A DNA stretch of 64,000 bases from Hymenobacter sp. GOD-10R (GTDB taxonomy: Bacteria > Bacteroidota > Bacteroidia > Cytophagales > Hymenobacteraceae). The DNA lies in contig NZ_CP141184.1 in assembly GCF_035609205.1 (NCBI RefSeq), positions 1,633,501-1,697,500 of the forward strand, given 5' to 3'. Shown in pieces: positions 63,445 to 64,000 of this stretch. A program made the position numbers and the translations under genes. Below the pieces are notes generated by a model. The model ran no database searches and was not told where the DNA came from. It saw only the letters and a program-made list of their open reading frames with translations. Within the stretch, counting starts at the first letter, position 1, and each line of letters begins with the position of its first letter.

Positions 63445-64000
63445 TGCCAGTTGATGTACTAGTTGGATTACAATGGGGAGATGAAGGGAAAGGGAAAATT
63501 GTCGATGTGCTAGCTCCTACTTATGATGTAGTAGCTCGTTTTCAGGGCGGACCTAACGCAGGTCACACCCTGACCTTTGGCGGCACAAAACACGTGCTGC
63601 ACCAAGTACCTTCCGGAATTTTTCACCCACATATCATCAATGTGGTTGGTAACGGTGTCGTATTAGATCCTGTTATTTTTTTAGGTGAGTTACAAAAACT
63701 CAATGCCCGCAACATCGATTGGGCAAAGAATCTGTTCGTTTCTAAGAAGGCCCAGCTAATCCTTCCTTCGCACCGAGCTTTAGATCGAATTTCGGAAGAA
63801 GCTCGTGGGGGTAGTAAGATAGGTTCTACTTTAAAAGGAATCGGACCAACGTATCAAGATAAGATTGGGCGTAATGGTCTTCGTGTAGGAGATATATTAC
63901 TACCTAATTTCTCGGAGCGTTACAATGAAGTCGTGACGCGTCACGCGAAACTTGCTGCTTTCTATGAGCGTGAGTTGGAGATAGAGTCAGCAGAAGAGGA
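63444..64000 (+). CDS. purA: Adenylosuccinate synthetase (5' part; runs off the window)
   Basis: The ATG overlaps the last base of the STAS stop (TAATG). The visible 185 codons begin MPVDVLVGLQWGDEGKGKIVD, the PurA P-loop with catalytic Asp, followed by RFQGGPNAGHTL with the catalytic His, VGNGVVLDP and GSTLKGIGPTYQDKIGRNG. It makes adenylosuccinate from IMP, aspartate and GTP in AMP synthesis. The remaining gene lies beyond base 64000. Confidence 0.96.
   Translation, partial: MPVDVLVGLQWGDEGKGKIVDVLAPTYDVVARFQGGPNAGHTLTFGGTKHVLHQVPSGIFHPHIINVVGNGVVLDPVIFLGELQKLNARNIDWAKNLFVSKKAQLILPSHRALDRISEEARGGSKIGSTLKGIGPTYQDKIGRNGLRVGDILLPNFSERYNEVVTRHAKLAAFYERELEIESAEE

Overview
The window looks like a chromosomal segment of a Bacteroidota bacterium of the Cytophagia/Hymenobacter type. 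The support is: two proteins with C-terminal type IX secretion sorting domains, a TonB-dependent receptor carrying a carboxypeptidase-like N-domain, a fused urease gamma/beta subunit, promoters of the TTG/TAnnTTTG type, weak or absent Shine-Dalgarno sequences, and lipid A and heptose genes of a Gram-negative envelope. The genus is an inference; the phylum is well supported. No phage, insertion sequence, CRISPR array or rRNA was seen. One tRNA gene, Leu(UAG), is present.

Layout. 1-7.9 kb: a partial Na+/H+ antiporter, a regulatory-domain exported protein, a GH43-like glycosidase, a short-chain dehydrogenase, a PoxB-like thiamine diphosphate enzyme and a HAD phosphatase. 7.9-16 kb: a urease region (ureD on the plus strand; ureAB fusion, two AT-rich membrane-protein genes, ureC, ureF, ureG on the minus strand) plus a UreH/NiCoT-type nickel transporter; no ureE is visible. 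16-23.5 kb: a branched-chain amino acid operon ilvD-ilvB-ilvN-ilvC-ilvA, preceded by what reads as two consecutive leader-peptide/terminator attenuators. 23.8-33 kb: three tandem DUF885 metallopeptidase-like paralogues followed by two tandem beta-lactamase-fold serine hydrolases. 33-45 kb: small membrane proteins, a two-component system, two PAP2 phosphatases, a TonB-dependent receptor, a metallo-beta-lactamase-fold hydrolase and an HTTM protein. 44.7-46.9 kb: three Gly/Thr/Ser-repeat exported proteins. 47-54 kb: a DCC-family protein, a MarR regulator, a quinone oxidoreductase, a CotH-like protein and a secreted metallophosphoesterase. 53-64 kb: housekeeping genes hldD, a PTPS/QueD enzyme, lpxB, clpX, clpP, tig, tRNA-Leu, rel/spoT, a Fur-family regulator, a STAS protein and the start of purA.

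The most interesting structure is non-coding. First, the ilv leader: a TTG-N18-TATGTTTG promoter sits about ten bases before a 26-codon ORF in which half the codons are Ile, Val or Leu; it is followed by a terminator, then a second Ile/Val-rich 18-codon ORF and a second terminator, all before ilvD. Second, at least four families of intergenic inverted-repeat elements (called A-D here) recur through the window; three unrelated-looking families carry the same inner palindromic core, gtcgttcaacgac or close variants. The three gaps inside ilvB-N-C-A are filled by one element each of families C, A and D, and a family B element follows ilvA. Third, the hexamer CCTAGG, usually rare in bacteria, was counted by eye about 60 times, roughly three times a simple base-composition expectation.

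All calls were made by reading the sequence without database searches. Family names rest on recognised motifs; functions of hypothetical genes are left open.
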